A stretch of DNA of 64,000 nt from JANQHS01 sp965267505. GTDB taxonomy: Bacteria > Bacteroidota > Bacteroidia > Cytophagales > CCMP332. The position numbers and the translations under genes were made by a program. Numbering within the stretch: position 1 is the stretch's first letter; each line of letters opens with the position of its first letter. Under the pieces are notes generated by a model that saw only the letters and a list, made by a program, of their open reading frames with translations, ran no database searches and had not been told where the DNA came from. Where the stretch lies: positions 3,156,525 to 3,220,524 of the forward strand of contig OZ254081.1 in the NCBI GenBank assembly GCA_965267505.1, in the 5' to 3' direction. Positions 42,241 to 51,329 of this stretch are shown here, piece after piece.

Positions 42241-42519
42241 CTAGCTTTGCTTCCTGGCCCATCTTAAATACACCTGCATTTCTTTATCCTCCAGGATCAG
42301 TTCTAATGAATTGAAATTCCTTCCTAACTCCTTCTCAGATGCCAACTGATGGATCTTTTTATGGCATCGTCTGCAAACATTGATTCCTCGGGTCTGCATT
42401 TCCAGCTTTTCATATCTCTTTAGAAACCACTTGTTCCTATGGTTCTTTTTGGGGATCAAGTGATGAAACGTCAAAGGCTTCTTCAAATGACATAATTCAC
42501 AAGTCCCTATCTTTCCCAT
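42241..42519 (-). CDS. HNH nuclease-domain small protein
   Basis: A 92-aa protein consisting mainly of an HNH-type zinc fold. A first CxxC (CELC) is followed by FHHLIPKK with the catalytic His pair, then an Asn (GINVC) and a second CxxC (CRRC) with HKKIHQL at the end, giving the four-Cys zinc cage of this class. It may be a nicking or restriction-type nuclease, or a DNA-binding protein with a decayed site; the family is broad. The ATG at 42519 is preferred to a TTG at 42534. It is divergent from gluQ. Confidence 0.8.
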   Translation of the reverse strand: MGKIGTCELCHLKKPLTFHHLIPKKNHRNKWFLKRYEKLEMQTRGINVCRRCHKKIHQLASEKELGRNFNSLELILEDKEMQVYLRWARKQS

Positions 42520-42546
42520 ATTGTAAACTAACAAGCCAGTTCAAAA

Positions 42547-43392
42547 ATAGATTTCTCAAAAACAAGAATAGCTCCTACCCCTAGTGGTTTTCTTCATCCA
42601 GGAAATGCTTACTCTTTTTGCATAAGCTGGATGGCCTCCAGGCATTATGGTATTCCCTTATTTCTCCGAATCGATGATCTGGATTCAGGAAGAATGCGGA
42701 ACGAATACCTGGATGATATTTTTTTCACCCTAGAATGGCTGGGAATTGAACCAGATGAGGGCCCAGGTTCAGTTTCTGAATTTTCAAGTCAATATTCCCA
42801 AAAGTTTAGAATTGAGGAGTATGCCCAGCTATTGAGACAAATTGAAAAGCAAGCAGCCGTGTTTTCCTGCTCCTGCTCAAGGTCTGAGGTCTGTAAAAGG
42901 ACCGGATCTAACATTTATGATGGTTTTTGCAGATCAAGAACTCCTAAAGGAAGTCTTAACAGAAGATTGGATACAAGTAAGATTGAAGATACATCGTGGA
43001 CCAGCAGTTTGCCTTATCCGATCTTGTGGAAAAAGGATTACACCCCATCCTATCACTTAGCAAGCACCGGTGACGACCAGGTTTTTGAAATTGATTTGAT
43101 AATCAGGGGGATGGATCTTCAATATGCATCCGGACTTCATTCTTATATTTCATCAATTTTGGAAAAGAATGAAGCCAAATCTCCAAGCTATTTTCATCAT
43201 GACCTCATTAAAGATTCTGAGGGGAACAAGATCTCTAAATCTACAGGTGTATCTAATTGGCAAAAGTCCAGATCCGAAAGATCAAGGATATATGCTCTTG
43301 CATCCCAATACTTTGCAGGCCCAAAAAAGATTGATGATATCAGCGGTTTGGAAGGGTTATTCGACCCATTATTGATGAAAGAAATTAAATAA
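42547..43392 (+). CDS. gluQ: Glutamyl-Q tRNA(Asp) synthetase-like protein, noncanonical or lost start
   Basis: A 281-residue class I synthetase catalytic domain without anticodon-binding domains, as in GluQ-RS (YadB). GluQ-RS attaches glutamate to queuosine in tRNA-Asp. The N-terminal RIAPTPSGFLHPGNAYSF block with its HIGH motif variant (42589-42606) lies upstream of the first ATG (42631), so the real protein must begin earlier. In that frame the only start-like codons after the stop at 42529 are ATA (42547 or 42568). Zinc ligands CSCS...Y.GFC and the KISKS loop are intact. Coordinates assume ATA at 42547. Either a rare start, an ATG-to-ATA mutation, or a pseudogene. Confidence 0.75.
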   Translation: MDFSKTRIAPTPSGFLHPGNAYSFCISWMASRHYGIPLFLRIDDLDSGRMRNEYLDDIFFTLEWLGIEPDEGPGSVSEFSSQYSQKFRIEEYAQLLRQIEKQAAVFSCSCSRSEVCKRTGSNIYDGFCRSRTPKGSLNRRLDTSKIEDTSWTSSLPYPILWKKDYTPSYHLASTGDDQVFEIDLIIRGMDLQYASGLHSYISSILEKNEAKSPSYFHHDLIKDSEGNKISKSTGVSNWQKSRSERSRIYALASQYFAGPKKIDDISGLEGLFDPLLMKEIK

Positions 43393-45717
43393 CTACCTTC
43401 TTATCAGGAGTTTCTCAGCAAAGACCCTATTTCCCTTATGATCAAAGCCGGTGACAAAGTATTCTCCTTTTTCCAACACAAGGTCCTTCCGGGTTTTCCC
43501 TTTTACATCAATTCTTGTCCATTGCTCTTTCGCATTTAGGTCAAACACTATCAAGTAAGCCAGAGCTAATGCACTTTCCCATTCCAAGAATGCAATCCCG
43601 CTGCTTGGATTAGGGTATAATGTAAGCTCAGCAAAGTTATGACCAAGCAATCCATTGGCCGGGCTTAGTTCAAAGCTATCCTTATGAATGCACCCCAGGG
43701 TATCTATGACAGTAACTCCATAAGATCCAACTCCTAATCCTGTAAAGACACTCGACGCCTGGAAATTAACGCCATCTAGGGAATACAAATATCCCGGAGC
43801 CCAGGGATTAGCATTAATGATCACAAATCCATCCTGAGAGGTTGGAGAAGATGGATGATTTTCTGTGGTTGAAATATTCAGGGCTGACTGGGTTTCAATC
43901 TTTATGGCAGGTATAGAAACAACACACTGATTGGAATCTGCATCCCTTATAAACAACCTATATATCCCCGGTGCTAATTGGTCAAATACTGAATCTGTTG
44001 AATAATTGATATTATCTAGGCTATACTCATATGCTGAGAAACCCCCTGACCCTCTTATGGTTAACGACCCATTTGAACTATCCTGACAAACCAAGCGTCT
44101 AAGCTTTACAACCCTTGCATAAAGATCGGAACACTCGTATGAGATCTTAAATTTTGCAATCCCCGTTCCCCAGTTTCTGGTGGGGTTGAATTGTCCGGTA
44201 AACCAAAAGGTCTCCTCATCGGTATCAAGAGAAATTGAATTGTAATCCCCGTAGCGATTCGATAGATTGACATCAAAACCGGTAGAAATTTCCTGTTCAA
44301 GCATGGTCATTTGGCCTAGAGGATCGGTAGCAAGCCGGCCAGTATACCTCAAGGAAGGAAAGATCTCACTTGATGCCACATTATAGGCCATGGCAATGTT
44401 TTGGTCCCTGTCCATCGAAATAGACCCCATCCAACGATTAGCAGAATCAGGAGCAAAAGTACCTTCCTGGTATAAGTACCAGGGTATTGTGTCCGTCTTT
44501 CGAAATTCATACCAGCGCATTCCTGCCCAATCATTTCCATCTATATCGGTTACATGACAGCCTAACAACACGTCATAACCACTAAAGGATCTGAATTGAA
44601 GCTTCTGCATGAAGACCTCCCTTAAAGGATCAAGTTTGACAAATGGGTGAGGTTGCACTATTCCTGAAAACGCTGTATATCCATTAATATCCGAATCAAA
44701 TTCAGTGACATCAATCGTAAAAGGGCCTTGTATGGAAGAATTCGCAACAGAATCGAAATCAGGGTAGACCTCCCAATACTCCACAAAGTCCTTGGTGGTA
44801 TCATTGGTAGTTGGAAAATGGGCCTCATCATCAATATGCCTCCAAACGGTTGCGGGAAGGCTGGTATCAGGTTCGACACCTCCGTCCCAATGAACAGGGG
44901 TCAAACTTTGAAATCCAAAAGCAAGGAGATCAGGTACAGTAAATCGTACTATTCTGGCCGGAGCACCAACCAGGATACTATCTCTTTCGAATGCATAGAC
45001 AACGCTTGGGCCGGATTCATTGGTGGTGCAGTAATAGGCATTATGCCAGGCTCCGTACTTCGGATAATCGGGGAAATTAGGAGTGGTGAATTGATATGCA
45101 TGGTAGGTCCCTAATGGATCTGAGCTTGTTGAAACAGCCAAAAGAAGGGTCGATCCCTGAACTGCAAATTCACTAACAAACCAGCGATCCGCTCCTTTAT
45201 CAAACAAAATGATAGGATCGCCCAAGCCTGTCTTTCCAAACTGAGTCCAAAAGCTGTTTGCTGCAGTGACACCAGTAATCGGAATACCTAAAGAATCCAG
45301 GATTTGATAAAAACTCGAGATTCCACCATTGATCATCTGGAAGTAAATCCCGTTACCTACTGCCCCAGATGGGTCTGGAGGTTGTACAAGTGTATATCCC
45401 ATTCCATCAGTAAGCATTTCAGGAAACCTGTCATTTATCCTATATGCAGCTTGAGGATCATGAAGGGGGTCCTTCTTTTTTCTTACATTCCTATGGATCA
45501 ACCTTGGCTTTTCCCTCCCTTCAAAATTCTTTTTGATCTTCTCCTCTTGCCCTAAATCCGCTTTTGCATCCTTACCCGGAGGGTTTGATGTCTTGCTCAG
45601 GGGTTGAGAAACGCCCAAATAGGTCCCATGGATCAAATCACCTGATTGCCCAAAGCAAATGATGGCTGGTAGCACGAACAACATGATGAGAATGCCTATC
45701 CCTTTGATCAAATTCAT
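43393..45717 (-). CDS. Large secreted protein with SprB-like repeats and T9SS sorting domain
   Basis: A 774-aa protein with a signal peptide (cleavage near CFGQ, residue 24). Residues about 100-530 are a beta-rich domain with many Trp/Tyr and no known motif. Two SprB-type repeats follow, recognisable by the CQDSSNGSLTIRGSGG...YEYSLDN and a second YSLDGVNF copy (about 545-690). A T9SS type A domain ends it (TLYPNPSSGIAFLEW, KGEYFVTGF). SprB repeats occur in surface adhesins of gliding Bacteroidota. Its role in adhesion is inference. Confidence 0.85.
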   Translation of the reverse strand: MNLIKGIGILIMLFVLPAIICFGQSGDLIHGTYLGVSQPLSKTSNPPGKDAKADLGQEEKIKKNFEGREKPRLIHRNVRKKKDPLHDPQAAYRINDRFPEMLTDGMGYTLVQPPDPSGAVGNGIYFQMINGGISSFYQILDSLGIPITGVTAANSFWTQFGKTGLGDPIILFDKGADRWFVSEFAVQGSTLLLAVSTSSDPLGTYHAYQFTTPNFPDYPKYGAWHNAYYCTTNESGPSVVYAFERDSILVGAPARIVRFTVPDLLAFGFQSLTPVHWDGGVEPDTSLPATVWRHIDDEAHFPTTNDTTKDFVEYWEVYPDFDSVANSSIQGPFTIDVTEFDSDINGYTAFSGIVQPHPFVKLDPLREVFMQKLQFRSFSGYDVLLGCHVTDIDGNDWAGMRWYEFRKTDTIPWYLYQEGTFAPDSANRWMGSISMDRDQNIAMAYNVASSEIFPSLRYTGRLATDPLGQMTMLEQEISTGFDVNLSNRYGDYNSISLDTDEETFWFTGQFNPTRNWGTGIAKFKISYECSDLYARVVKLRRLVCQDSSNGSLTIRGSGGFSAYEYSLDNINYSTDSVFDQLAPGIYRLFIRDADSNQCVVSIPAIKIETQSALNISTTENHPSSPTSQDGFVIINANPWAPGYLYSLDGVNFQASSVFTGLGVGSYGVTVIDTLGCIHKDSFELSPANGLLGHNFAELTLYPNPSSGIAFLEWESALALAYLIVFDLNAKEQWTRIDVKGKTRKDLVLEKGEYFVTGFDHKGNRVFAEKLLIRR

Positions 45718-45745
45718 ATAAGTCTAAAAAATGACTAGAAGTTTT

Positions 45746-45774
45746 TTGATTTTGGAGTCAAAAAGACAAATTTG
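45746..45774 (+). promoter_or_regulatory. Possible promoter of the 35-aa membrane protein
   Basis: TTG (45746-45748), 18-base spacer and CAAATTTG (45767-45774), one mismatch from TAnnTTTG. It is followed 17 bases later by the ATG at 45791. Confidence 0.4.
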
Positions 45775-45790
45775 CACAAAAGAAGAAACT

Positions 45791-45898
45791 ATGAGCATGA
45801 TAATCATAATCGCAGTCTTGTTTGTACTTGCCATTGTCTCCCCATTTATTTTTCCTAACAAGATGGTAAGCGACGACGAGCACGATATAAAGGGCTAA
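45791..45898 (+). CDS. 35-aa single-helix membrane protein
   Basis: A short frame encoding one strongly hydrophobic helix (MSMIIIIAVLFVLAIVSPFI) followed by FPNKMVSDDEHDIKG, an acidic cytoplasmic or periplasmic tail. A promoter-like element sits at the right distance and no other gene fills the 178 bases here. The 3' end overlaps the convergent gene stop by 4 bases. Short hydrophobic proteins of this kind often tune membrane complexes; nothing specific can be said. Confidence 0.5.
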   Translation: MSMIIIIAVLFVLAIVSPFIFPNKMVSDDEHDIKG

Positions 45899-46581
45899 GG
45901 AAAGGTCATCCTCTCCACTATATATCTCTTCTCGATCAATCGATCAAGCCCTTCTGAAATCTTTACTTTCAGTGGAAGCTTGAAACCATTTATTACCTGA
46001 TATTCCTCCCATTCTATATCCTGAATTTTTTTCTGTGGGAAATTATAGTAGAAAACTCTGCTGACAACCAGATCTTCCTGGTCTATCCAGATCTCATTTC
46101 CATCCCCATGCGTTTCAGCCCCAATGATCCAATTTTTCCGCGCATAACGTCTTCCTTCTCCAAACGCAGCTAAATCGATATTCATTCCATCCAGGACCTT
46201 CAAAAAGTGATCAGGCTCTTCCCAGTAGATTCCTATGGTCATTAAGGTTAGAAGATCGATCTGGTGATGATCATAGATCAGCTCCCCAAAACGATGAATA
46301 TGAATGCTGTCATTTCGGTAGATAATACTATCCCTGGAAAAATTGTCTTTGGAAACCACCCTAACCCCCGGACTTGTGATTATCTCCTTCCAGTTTTCGG
46401 TTCTTTTCAAGTCATCCTTTTGATAGATATCTACCTCCACAGAAAAAAACACACTATCCGGGACCTTATCTCGATAGGTGAAATGAATAGCCTTCAAAAG
46501 TTCTTCCCCTACACTTACCTGAGCAGCCAATTCAAGCTGTTGTGTGGAAAATAATAGGAAGAATATGATCCGCAGTCGCAT
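45895..46581 (-). CDS. Secreted LolA-like (lipoprotein-carrier fold) protein
   Basis: A 228-aa protein with a signal peptide (cleavage near LAAQ, residue 21) and a long series of antiparallel strands with the pattern seen in LolA/LolB-like and related outer-membrane-handling domains: FFSVEVDIYQ, KEIITSPGVRVV, IWIDQEDLVVSRVFYY, WEEYQVINGFKLPLKVKI. The last pattern, a conserved sheet followed by a hydrophobic loop (NGFKLP), is common in the family. Function unproven. It lies divergently from prfC. Confidence 0.6.
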   Translation of the reverse strand: MRLRIIFFLLFSTQQLELAAQVSVGEELLKAIHFTYRDKVPDSVFFSVEVDIYQKDDLKRTENWKEIITSPGVRVVSKDNFSRDSIIYRNDSIHIHRFGELIYDHHQIDLLTLMTIGIYWEEPDHFLKVLDGMNIDLAAFGEGRRYARKNWIIGAETHGDGNEIWIDQEDLVVSRVFYYNFPQKKIQDIEWEEYQVINGFKLPLKVKISEGLDRLIEKRYIVERMTFP

Positions 46582-46630
46582 TTCTAGGTCAACAATTGTC
46601 TTTTTGAAAGGGTTTTATCCTCAAAGATTC

Positions 46631-46658
46631 TTACAAATAGAGGCAAATACTAGATTTG
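46631..46658 (+). promoter_or_regulatory. Likely Bacteroidota-type promoter of prfC
   Basis: TAGATTTG (46651-46658) matches TAnnTTTG, with TTA in place of TTG 17 bases upstream (46631-46633). It ends 13 bases before the prfC ATG, giving a short leader. Confidence 0.55.
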
Positions 46659-46671
46659 CGCCTACAAAGAA

Positions 46672-48258
46672 ATGAGCAGGGATCAAGAGATAGAAAAAAG
46701 GCGAACATTTGCCATCATCAGCCACCCTGATGCTGGCAAGACCACCCTAACAGAAAAACTTTTGTTATTCGGTGGAGCCATCCAAACGGCCGGAGCTGTC
46801 AAATCAAATAAGATCAAGAAGACCGCTACCTCCGATTTTATGGAGATAGAAAAGCAAAGAGGAATTTCTGTTGCCACATCGGTTATGTCCTTCGAATATG
46901 GAGGAAAGCTTATCAATATTCTTGATACCCCTGGTCACAAAGATTTCGCTGAAGACACCTATAGAACCTTGAGTGCTGTGGACTCGGTGATCCTTGTAGT
47001 GGACTCCGTAAAAGGGGTTGAGGAGCAAACTCAAAAGTTGATGGATGTTTGCCGAATGAGAAATACTCCCGTGATCATTTTTGTGAATAAGCTGGACCGG
47101 GAAGGAAAGGATCCATTTATGCTCATCGATGAACTCGAAGACAAACTCAGTATAAGCACGCGCCCATTGACATGGCCCGTAGGAATGGGTAAGTCATTTC
47201 AAGGGGTATACAACCTTTACAATCCTTCCATAAGGTTCTTCGAGCCGAGCAAAACCCAATTAGAAAAAGAAGTAGTTGAGATCTCAGATATCAATTCTGA
47301 ATCCATCGATAAGATGTTGGGAGAAGATGCGGCCTCCCAGCTTCGGGAAGATGTAGAAATGATAGAAGGACTATATGAACCTCTTGATGCAGGATTGTAC
47401 CAAGATGGATTGCTTGCCCCTGTCTTTTTTGGGAGTGCCGTCAATAATTTTGGTGTCCTCGAATTGCTGGAAAGCTTTATTGAGCTTTCACCAGCACCTC
47501 AGGGGCGTCCTCTGGAGGACGGTGAAGTTCAGCCAACGGACAAGGAGTTTTCAGGGTTCATTTTTAAGATCCACGCGAACCTGGATCCAAACCATCGAGA
47601 CCGGATAGCTTTTCTGCGGATTTGCTCCGGGGAATTTGAAAGGAACAAGTTCTTCAATCATGTAAGGCTGAGCAAAAAGATGAGGTTCTCCAATCCCACA
47701 AGCTTTATGGCTCAAAGCAAGCAGATAATCGAGAAGGCCTATCCTGGCGACGTTATAGGCTTATATGATTCCGGAAACTTCAAGATCGGAGATTCACTTT
47801 CCGAAGGATCTACTTTCAAATTCAAGGGAATACCCTCTTTCAGTCCGGAAATTTTCAGAGAGCTTGTCAATAAAGATCCCATGAAATCCAAGCAATTGGA
47901 TAAAGGAGTTCGACAGCTTACCGATGAAGGTGTTGCTCAGCTATTCATTCAGCAACCAGGAAATAGAAAGGTAATTGGAACTGTTGGCCAACTTCAATTC
48001 GATGTGATCAAATATCGCCTTGAACACGAGTACGGTGCAAAATGTGACCTATCTTCCTTAAACCTTTTCAAAGCCTGTTGGATAACATCGGATGATCCAA
48101 AGGCACTGGAATCCTTTATCAGGCAAAAACCAGCATCTATTTATTATGATAAGGAGGATCGACCTGTATTTATGGCCGAATCCCAGTGGATGCTAAACAT
48201 TGCCCAGGAGAATAACCAGGCTCTGAACTTTCACTTTACCTCTGAATTTGAGGATTGA
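46672..48258 (+). CDS. prfC: Peptide chain release factor 3
   Basis: A 528-aa translational GTPase that removes RF1/RF2 from the ribosome after termination. The P-loop is HPDAGKTTL; ISVATSVMSFEY, DTPGHKDFAEDTYRTL and NKLDREGKDP follow. The RF3-specific features are the N-terminal RRTFAIISHP and QTAGAVKSNKIKKTATSDFMEIEKQRG. The length is right. Its last 28 bases overlap the convergent exonuclease gene. Confidence 0.97.
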   Translation: MSRDQEIEKRRTFAIISHPDAGKTTLTEKLLLFGGAIQTAGAVKSNKIKKTATSDFMEIEKQRGISVATSVMSFEYGGKLINILDTPGHKDFAEDTYRTLSAVDSVILVVDSVKGVEEQTQKLMDVCRMRNTPVIIFVNKLDREGKDPFMLIDELEDKLSISTRPLTWPVGMGKSFQGVYNLYNPSIRFFEPSKTQLEKEVVEISDINSESIDKMLGEDAASQLREDVEMIEGLYEPLDAGLYQDGLLAPVFFGSAVNNFGVLELLESFIELSPAPQGRPLEDGEVQPTDKEFSGFIFKIHANLDPNHRDRIAFLRICSGEFERNKFFNHVRLSKKMRFSNPTSFMAQSKQIIEKAYPGDVIGLYDSGNFKIGDSLSEGSTFKFKGIPSFSPEIFRELVNKDPMKSKQLDKGVRQLTDEGVAQLFIQQPGNRKVIGTVGQLQFDVIKYRLEHEYGAKCDLSSLNLFKACWITSDDPKALESFIRQKPASIYYDKEDRPVFMAESQWMLNIAQENNQALNFHFTSEFED

Positions 48259-49649
48259 GTTTGGCTGGGTACCTCCTCAGCCTTGAGTTCCCATTTTCTT
48301 TCTTTGAAATCCAGACCTCTTAGATTTTGGATCAGGATCTTCCTTAGGTTCTGATGCTCTGAAGTCCATATAACCTCATCATGGGATAACTTCAATTTCT
48401 TTCCATCGTCCTCATGGTTAAGAACCAATCCAACAACGTTTCCATTTTCCACCAATACAGAAGAAGAGATCCCGAAATTATCTCTTTCTACCAATGCCCA
48501 CTTACCGCCATCCAAAGCGCTATCTTCAAGAAGTCTTTCTATTCCCTTATTGTATTCATCAACCTCAATCCCTCCTGTGCAGGCTCCAGGGCAATTCCCA
48601 AGTGCCGATCGGGTACATTCGGAATACAGACCTACTCTTTCGGGCCCATACTCAGGGCAAAAATCATATTGTTCTGCAAGTGCTTCTATTTTTTCCCTTG
48701 CAGACCATTGACTTCTAAACGAAAACAAGGCATTCCCGGGATCTTTTCCAGAAACGATCTCCAGCCCTTTTACCCCATTCATCCCTAAGAATGGCTTGAT
48801 ATGGTAACGTACCTCTCTGGGTTTCAAAGCCCGGTTAAAGAAAGGACGATTGCGAATGATCTGTTCTGCTTCATACAATAAGCAGGTGATCTCTCCAGCA
48901 ACTAGCTCATGATCAATCCTGCTCATACTTGCCTTCATTTCCTGGTACTTCCCAGGACTTTGGTTGTTCAAATGAGAAAGTATCCTTTCTCGTATGTTAT
49001 TGCTCTTCCCTATATAGATCAGGAAATCCTTGTCATTATAGAAAAAGTAAACGCCTCGTTTCTGTGGAATCTTTTCAAGGTCTTCCTTCTTCAAATGATC
49101 ATGAAGTCCCGAAAGCACTGGGTTTCTGATGATGGCCTTGTGGATGATACCTGACGAATCGAGCTTTACAAGTTTTTTGAGAAGCTCTGTTGTGGCCATG
49201 GCATCTCCCATGGCTCTGTGCCTGGCATCATTCTCGATCACGAGATCTTTGCTCAGGTTCCCAAGGCTATAAGATCTTCTTCCCGGGATAAGTTTCCTCG
49301 AAAGTTGAACCGTACATACCTTTTTTCGGCTGAAATTGAATCCAAGACTCTGGTATTCCTGCCTCAGGAAATTGTAATCGAAATTAACATTATGTGCCAC
49401 AAAGACCTGGCCTTCGGTAAATTCTACTACCTCTTTGGCTACCTCAAAGAATTTGGGTGCATCCTTGACCATTTCGTTAGTGATCCCGGTCAGGCGGGTG
49501 ATGTTAGGAGGAATCGATCGCTGTGGATTTACTAATGTTTGGAACTGGTCTAGAATCTTTTCTCCGTCAAATATTACGATAGCGATTTCGATGATCTTTT
49601 CGTATCGAAAGCTACCTCCAGTGGTCTCAAGATCTACTACCGCAAACAC
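48231..49649 (-). CDS. DnaQ-like exonuclease fused to GIY-YIG (UvrC/Cho-like) nuclease
   Basis: A 472-aa fusion. Residues 1-165 form a DEDDh 3'-5' exonuclease (VVDLETTGG, HNVNFDYNFL, ARHRAMGDAMAT), as in the epsilon subunit of DNA polymerase III. Residues about 195-275 form a GIY-YIG nuclease domain (KRGVYFFYNDKDFLIYIGKSNNIRERILSHL), followed by a Cys-rich part (YSECTRSALGNCPGACTGG) as in UvrC/Cho proteins. Such fusions occur in Bacteroidota, and a role in DNA repair is inferred. The start is GTG. The 3' end overlaps prfC. Confidence 0.88.
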   Translation of the reverse strand: MFAVVDLETTGGSFRYEKIIEIAIVIFDGEKILDQFQTLVNPQRSIPPNITRLTGITNEMVKDAPKFFEVAKEVVEFTEGQVFVAHNVNFDYNFLRQEYQSLGFNFSRKKVCTVQLSRKLIPGRRSYSLGNLSKDLVIENDARHRAMGDAMATTELLKKLVKLDSSGIIHKAIIRNPVLSGLHDHLKKEDLEKIPQKRGVYFFYNDKDFLIYIGKSNNIRERILSHLNNQSPGKYQEMKASMSRIDHELVAGEITCLLYEAEQIIRNRPFFNRALKPREVRYHIKPFLGMNGVKGLEIVSGKDPGNALFSFRSQWSAREKIEALAEQYDFCPEYGPERVGLYSECTRSALGNCPGACTGGIEVDEYNKGIERLLEDSALDGGKWALVERDNFGISSSVLVENGNVVGLVLNHEDDGKKLKLSHDEVIWTSEHQNLRKILIQNLRGLDFKERKWELKAEEVPSQTQSSNSEVK

Positions 49650-49730
49650 CTTTTAATTCTCTCAAAAAAATGCCCAAAACCCAAGGGAAGATTCATTTAT
49701 TTCAGGAAGCAACAGAGGAAAAAATGGTAT

Positions 49731-49738
49731 TAACTTTG
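49731..49738 (+). promoter_or_regulatory. Possible -7 element of the thioredoxin-like gene
   Basis: TAACTTTG matches TAnnTTTG 13 bases before the first ATG at 49752. No TTG in the proper window. Confidence 0.45.
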
Positions 49739-49751
49739 CAGCCTTGATTTT

Positions 49752-51224
49752 ATGATGAAGATTGACTTGAAATTCTTATTCGGACTCCTGATATCCTTTA
49801 TTCTTGTTTTGGGGATCCAGTACCCCACAACAGCCCAAAAGGGACCAAACATCCAGGTTACTTTAAAAGGTCTGGCCGATACAACCTGTTTACTTGCCTA
49901 TAGATTTGGATCCAAGATCTATGTCAAGGATACCATTTTCCTTGATTTCAAGGGAACCGGAAGCGTAAAGGGCGATGAGCCATTTGGAGGCGGTGTTTAC
50001 CTTGTTGTAATGCCAGACAAACAAACCTTCCTTGAGTTTGTAATGACGGCAGACCAGGAATTCAATCTTCAGACCGATACTTCTGACCTTGTCCAGAACA
50101 TGAAAATTGAGGGTTCTGATGATAATCAACTATTCTATGAATACAGGAAATATGTAGATCCTCTAGGAAAGGAGCTTGGAGAAAAGAGTCAGGTCCTGAT
50201 GGAAATGGAAGACAAGGAATCTGAGGAAGCGAAAAAGCTTAAAGATGAACTGACCGAATTAAATGAAAAAATTGCCGATTACAGAACAAAGGTCATAGAG
50301 GAAAATCCAAACACATTTGTAGCAACTCTATTTAAGGCTATGAAGGATCCGGAAGTGCCTGAGCCACCAGTCCTACCAAATGGAAGAAAGGATTCTACAT
50401 TTCAATACCGTTATTTCAAGGCACATTATTTTGACAATATTAACCTAGGAGATTCAGTACTTCTGAGAACTCCAATATTCGAGGAAAAGCTAAAATTTTA
50501 CTTTGATAAGCTTGTAATTCAGATTCCTGATACGGTAAACAAGGAAGTAGATCTGATCCTAAGCAAGTGCACCAATAAGGAGACCTATCGATTTGTACTC
50601 CAAACCCTTCTAATCAAATACGAGCGATCAAAGCTAATGGGGTCTGAAAATATCTTTGTTCATATAGCCCTGGAGCATTATACCGAAGAGAATGCTTTTT
50701 GGGCAGATTCAGCGCAAGTTGCAAGGGTACGGAAAAGGGCCAAGCAGCTTGAACCTATAATGATCGGTAAAAAGGCTCCTAACCTCGTAGTACTGGACTA
50801 TTACAACAACCCAAGGTCCCTGTGGCAAGTTGATGCCGAATACACTGTCCTTTATTTCTGGGCCTTTGATTGCGGACATTGCAAGAAAGTCACTCCGAAG
50901 CTGAAAACACTGTATGAAAGGGTTCACCCTTTAGGAGTTGAAGTGTTTGCAGTAAGTACCAAGCAGGAGGAAAAAGGTTGGAGAGATTATGTGGATGACA
51001 AAAAGCTTCCCTGGATCAACGTAAATGATATTGGAGGAAGAAATCGTATTCATGATGTTTATGATATCTACTCAACTCCTGTTATCTACCTGCTGGATAA
51101 GAACAAAGAGATCCTGGCGAAACGAATTGACATAGCTACTTTAAAGAAGATCTTATATGACAGGCTTGAGATCAAAGAGGAAGAAAAGGATGATCCAGGT
51201 CCAGAAGAGTCCAAGCCAGAATAA
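49752..51224 (+). CDS. Periplasmic thioredoxin-like (TlpA/AhpC-TSA) protein
   Basis: A 490-aa protein with a signal peptide (hydrophobic about 8-24, cleavage near TTAQ). An N-terminal domain about 30-130 has the strand pattern of the DUF4369-type domain that precedes thioredoxins in this phylum. A helical middle (about 130-340, coiled coil at KKLKDELTELNEKIADY) and a C-terminal thioredoxin domain with redox pair CGHC (FDCGHCKKVTPKL, about 376-383) and cis-Pro STPVIYLL follow. It probably reduces periplasmic disulfides. ATG at 49755 is equally possible. Acidic tail EEEKDDPGPEE. Confidence 0.85.
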   Translation: MMKIDLKFLFGLLISFILVLGIQYPTTAQKGPNIQVTLKGLADTTCLLAYRFGSKIYVKDTIFLDFKGTGSVKGDEPFGGGVYLVVMPDKQTFLEFVMTADQEFNLQTDTSDLVQNMKIEGSDDNQLFYEYRKYVDPLGKELGEKSQVLMEMEDKESEEAKKLKDELTELNEKIADYRTKVIEENPNTFVATLFKAMKDPEVPEPPVLPNGRKDSTFQYRYFKAHYFDNINLGDSVLLRTPIFEEKLKFYFDKLVIQIPDTVNKEVDLILSKCTNKETYRFVLQTLLIKYERSKLMGSENIFVHIALEHYTEENAFWADSAQVARVRKRAKQLEPIMIGKKAPNLVVLDYYNNPRSLWQVDAEYTVLYFWAFDCGHCKKVTPKLKTLYERVHPLGVEVFAVSTKQEEKGWRDYVDDKKLPWINVNDIGGRNRIHDVYDIYSTPVIYLLDKNKEILAKRIDIATLKKILYDRLEIKEEEKDDPGPEESKPE

Positions 51225-51329
51225 AACAGATTAAAATCTGATCAAAATCAAGGGAATTGGAAAACGACAAGCTAAAATTTGGTGTTCTGTTTACAAGGAA
51301 GCTTGATTAAGGATTAATGATATAGCCTT

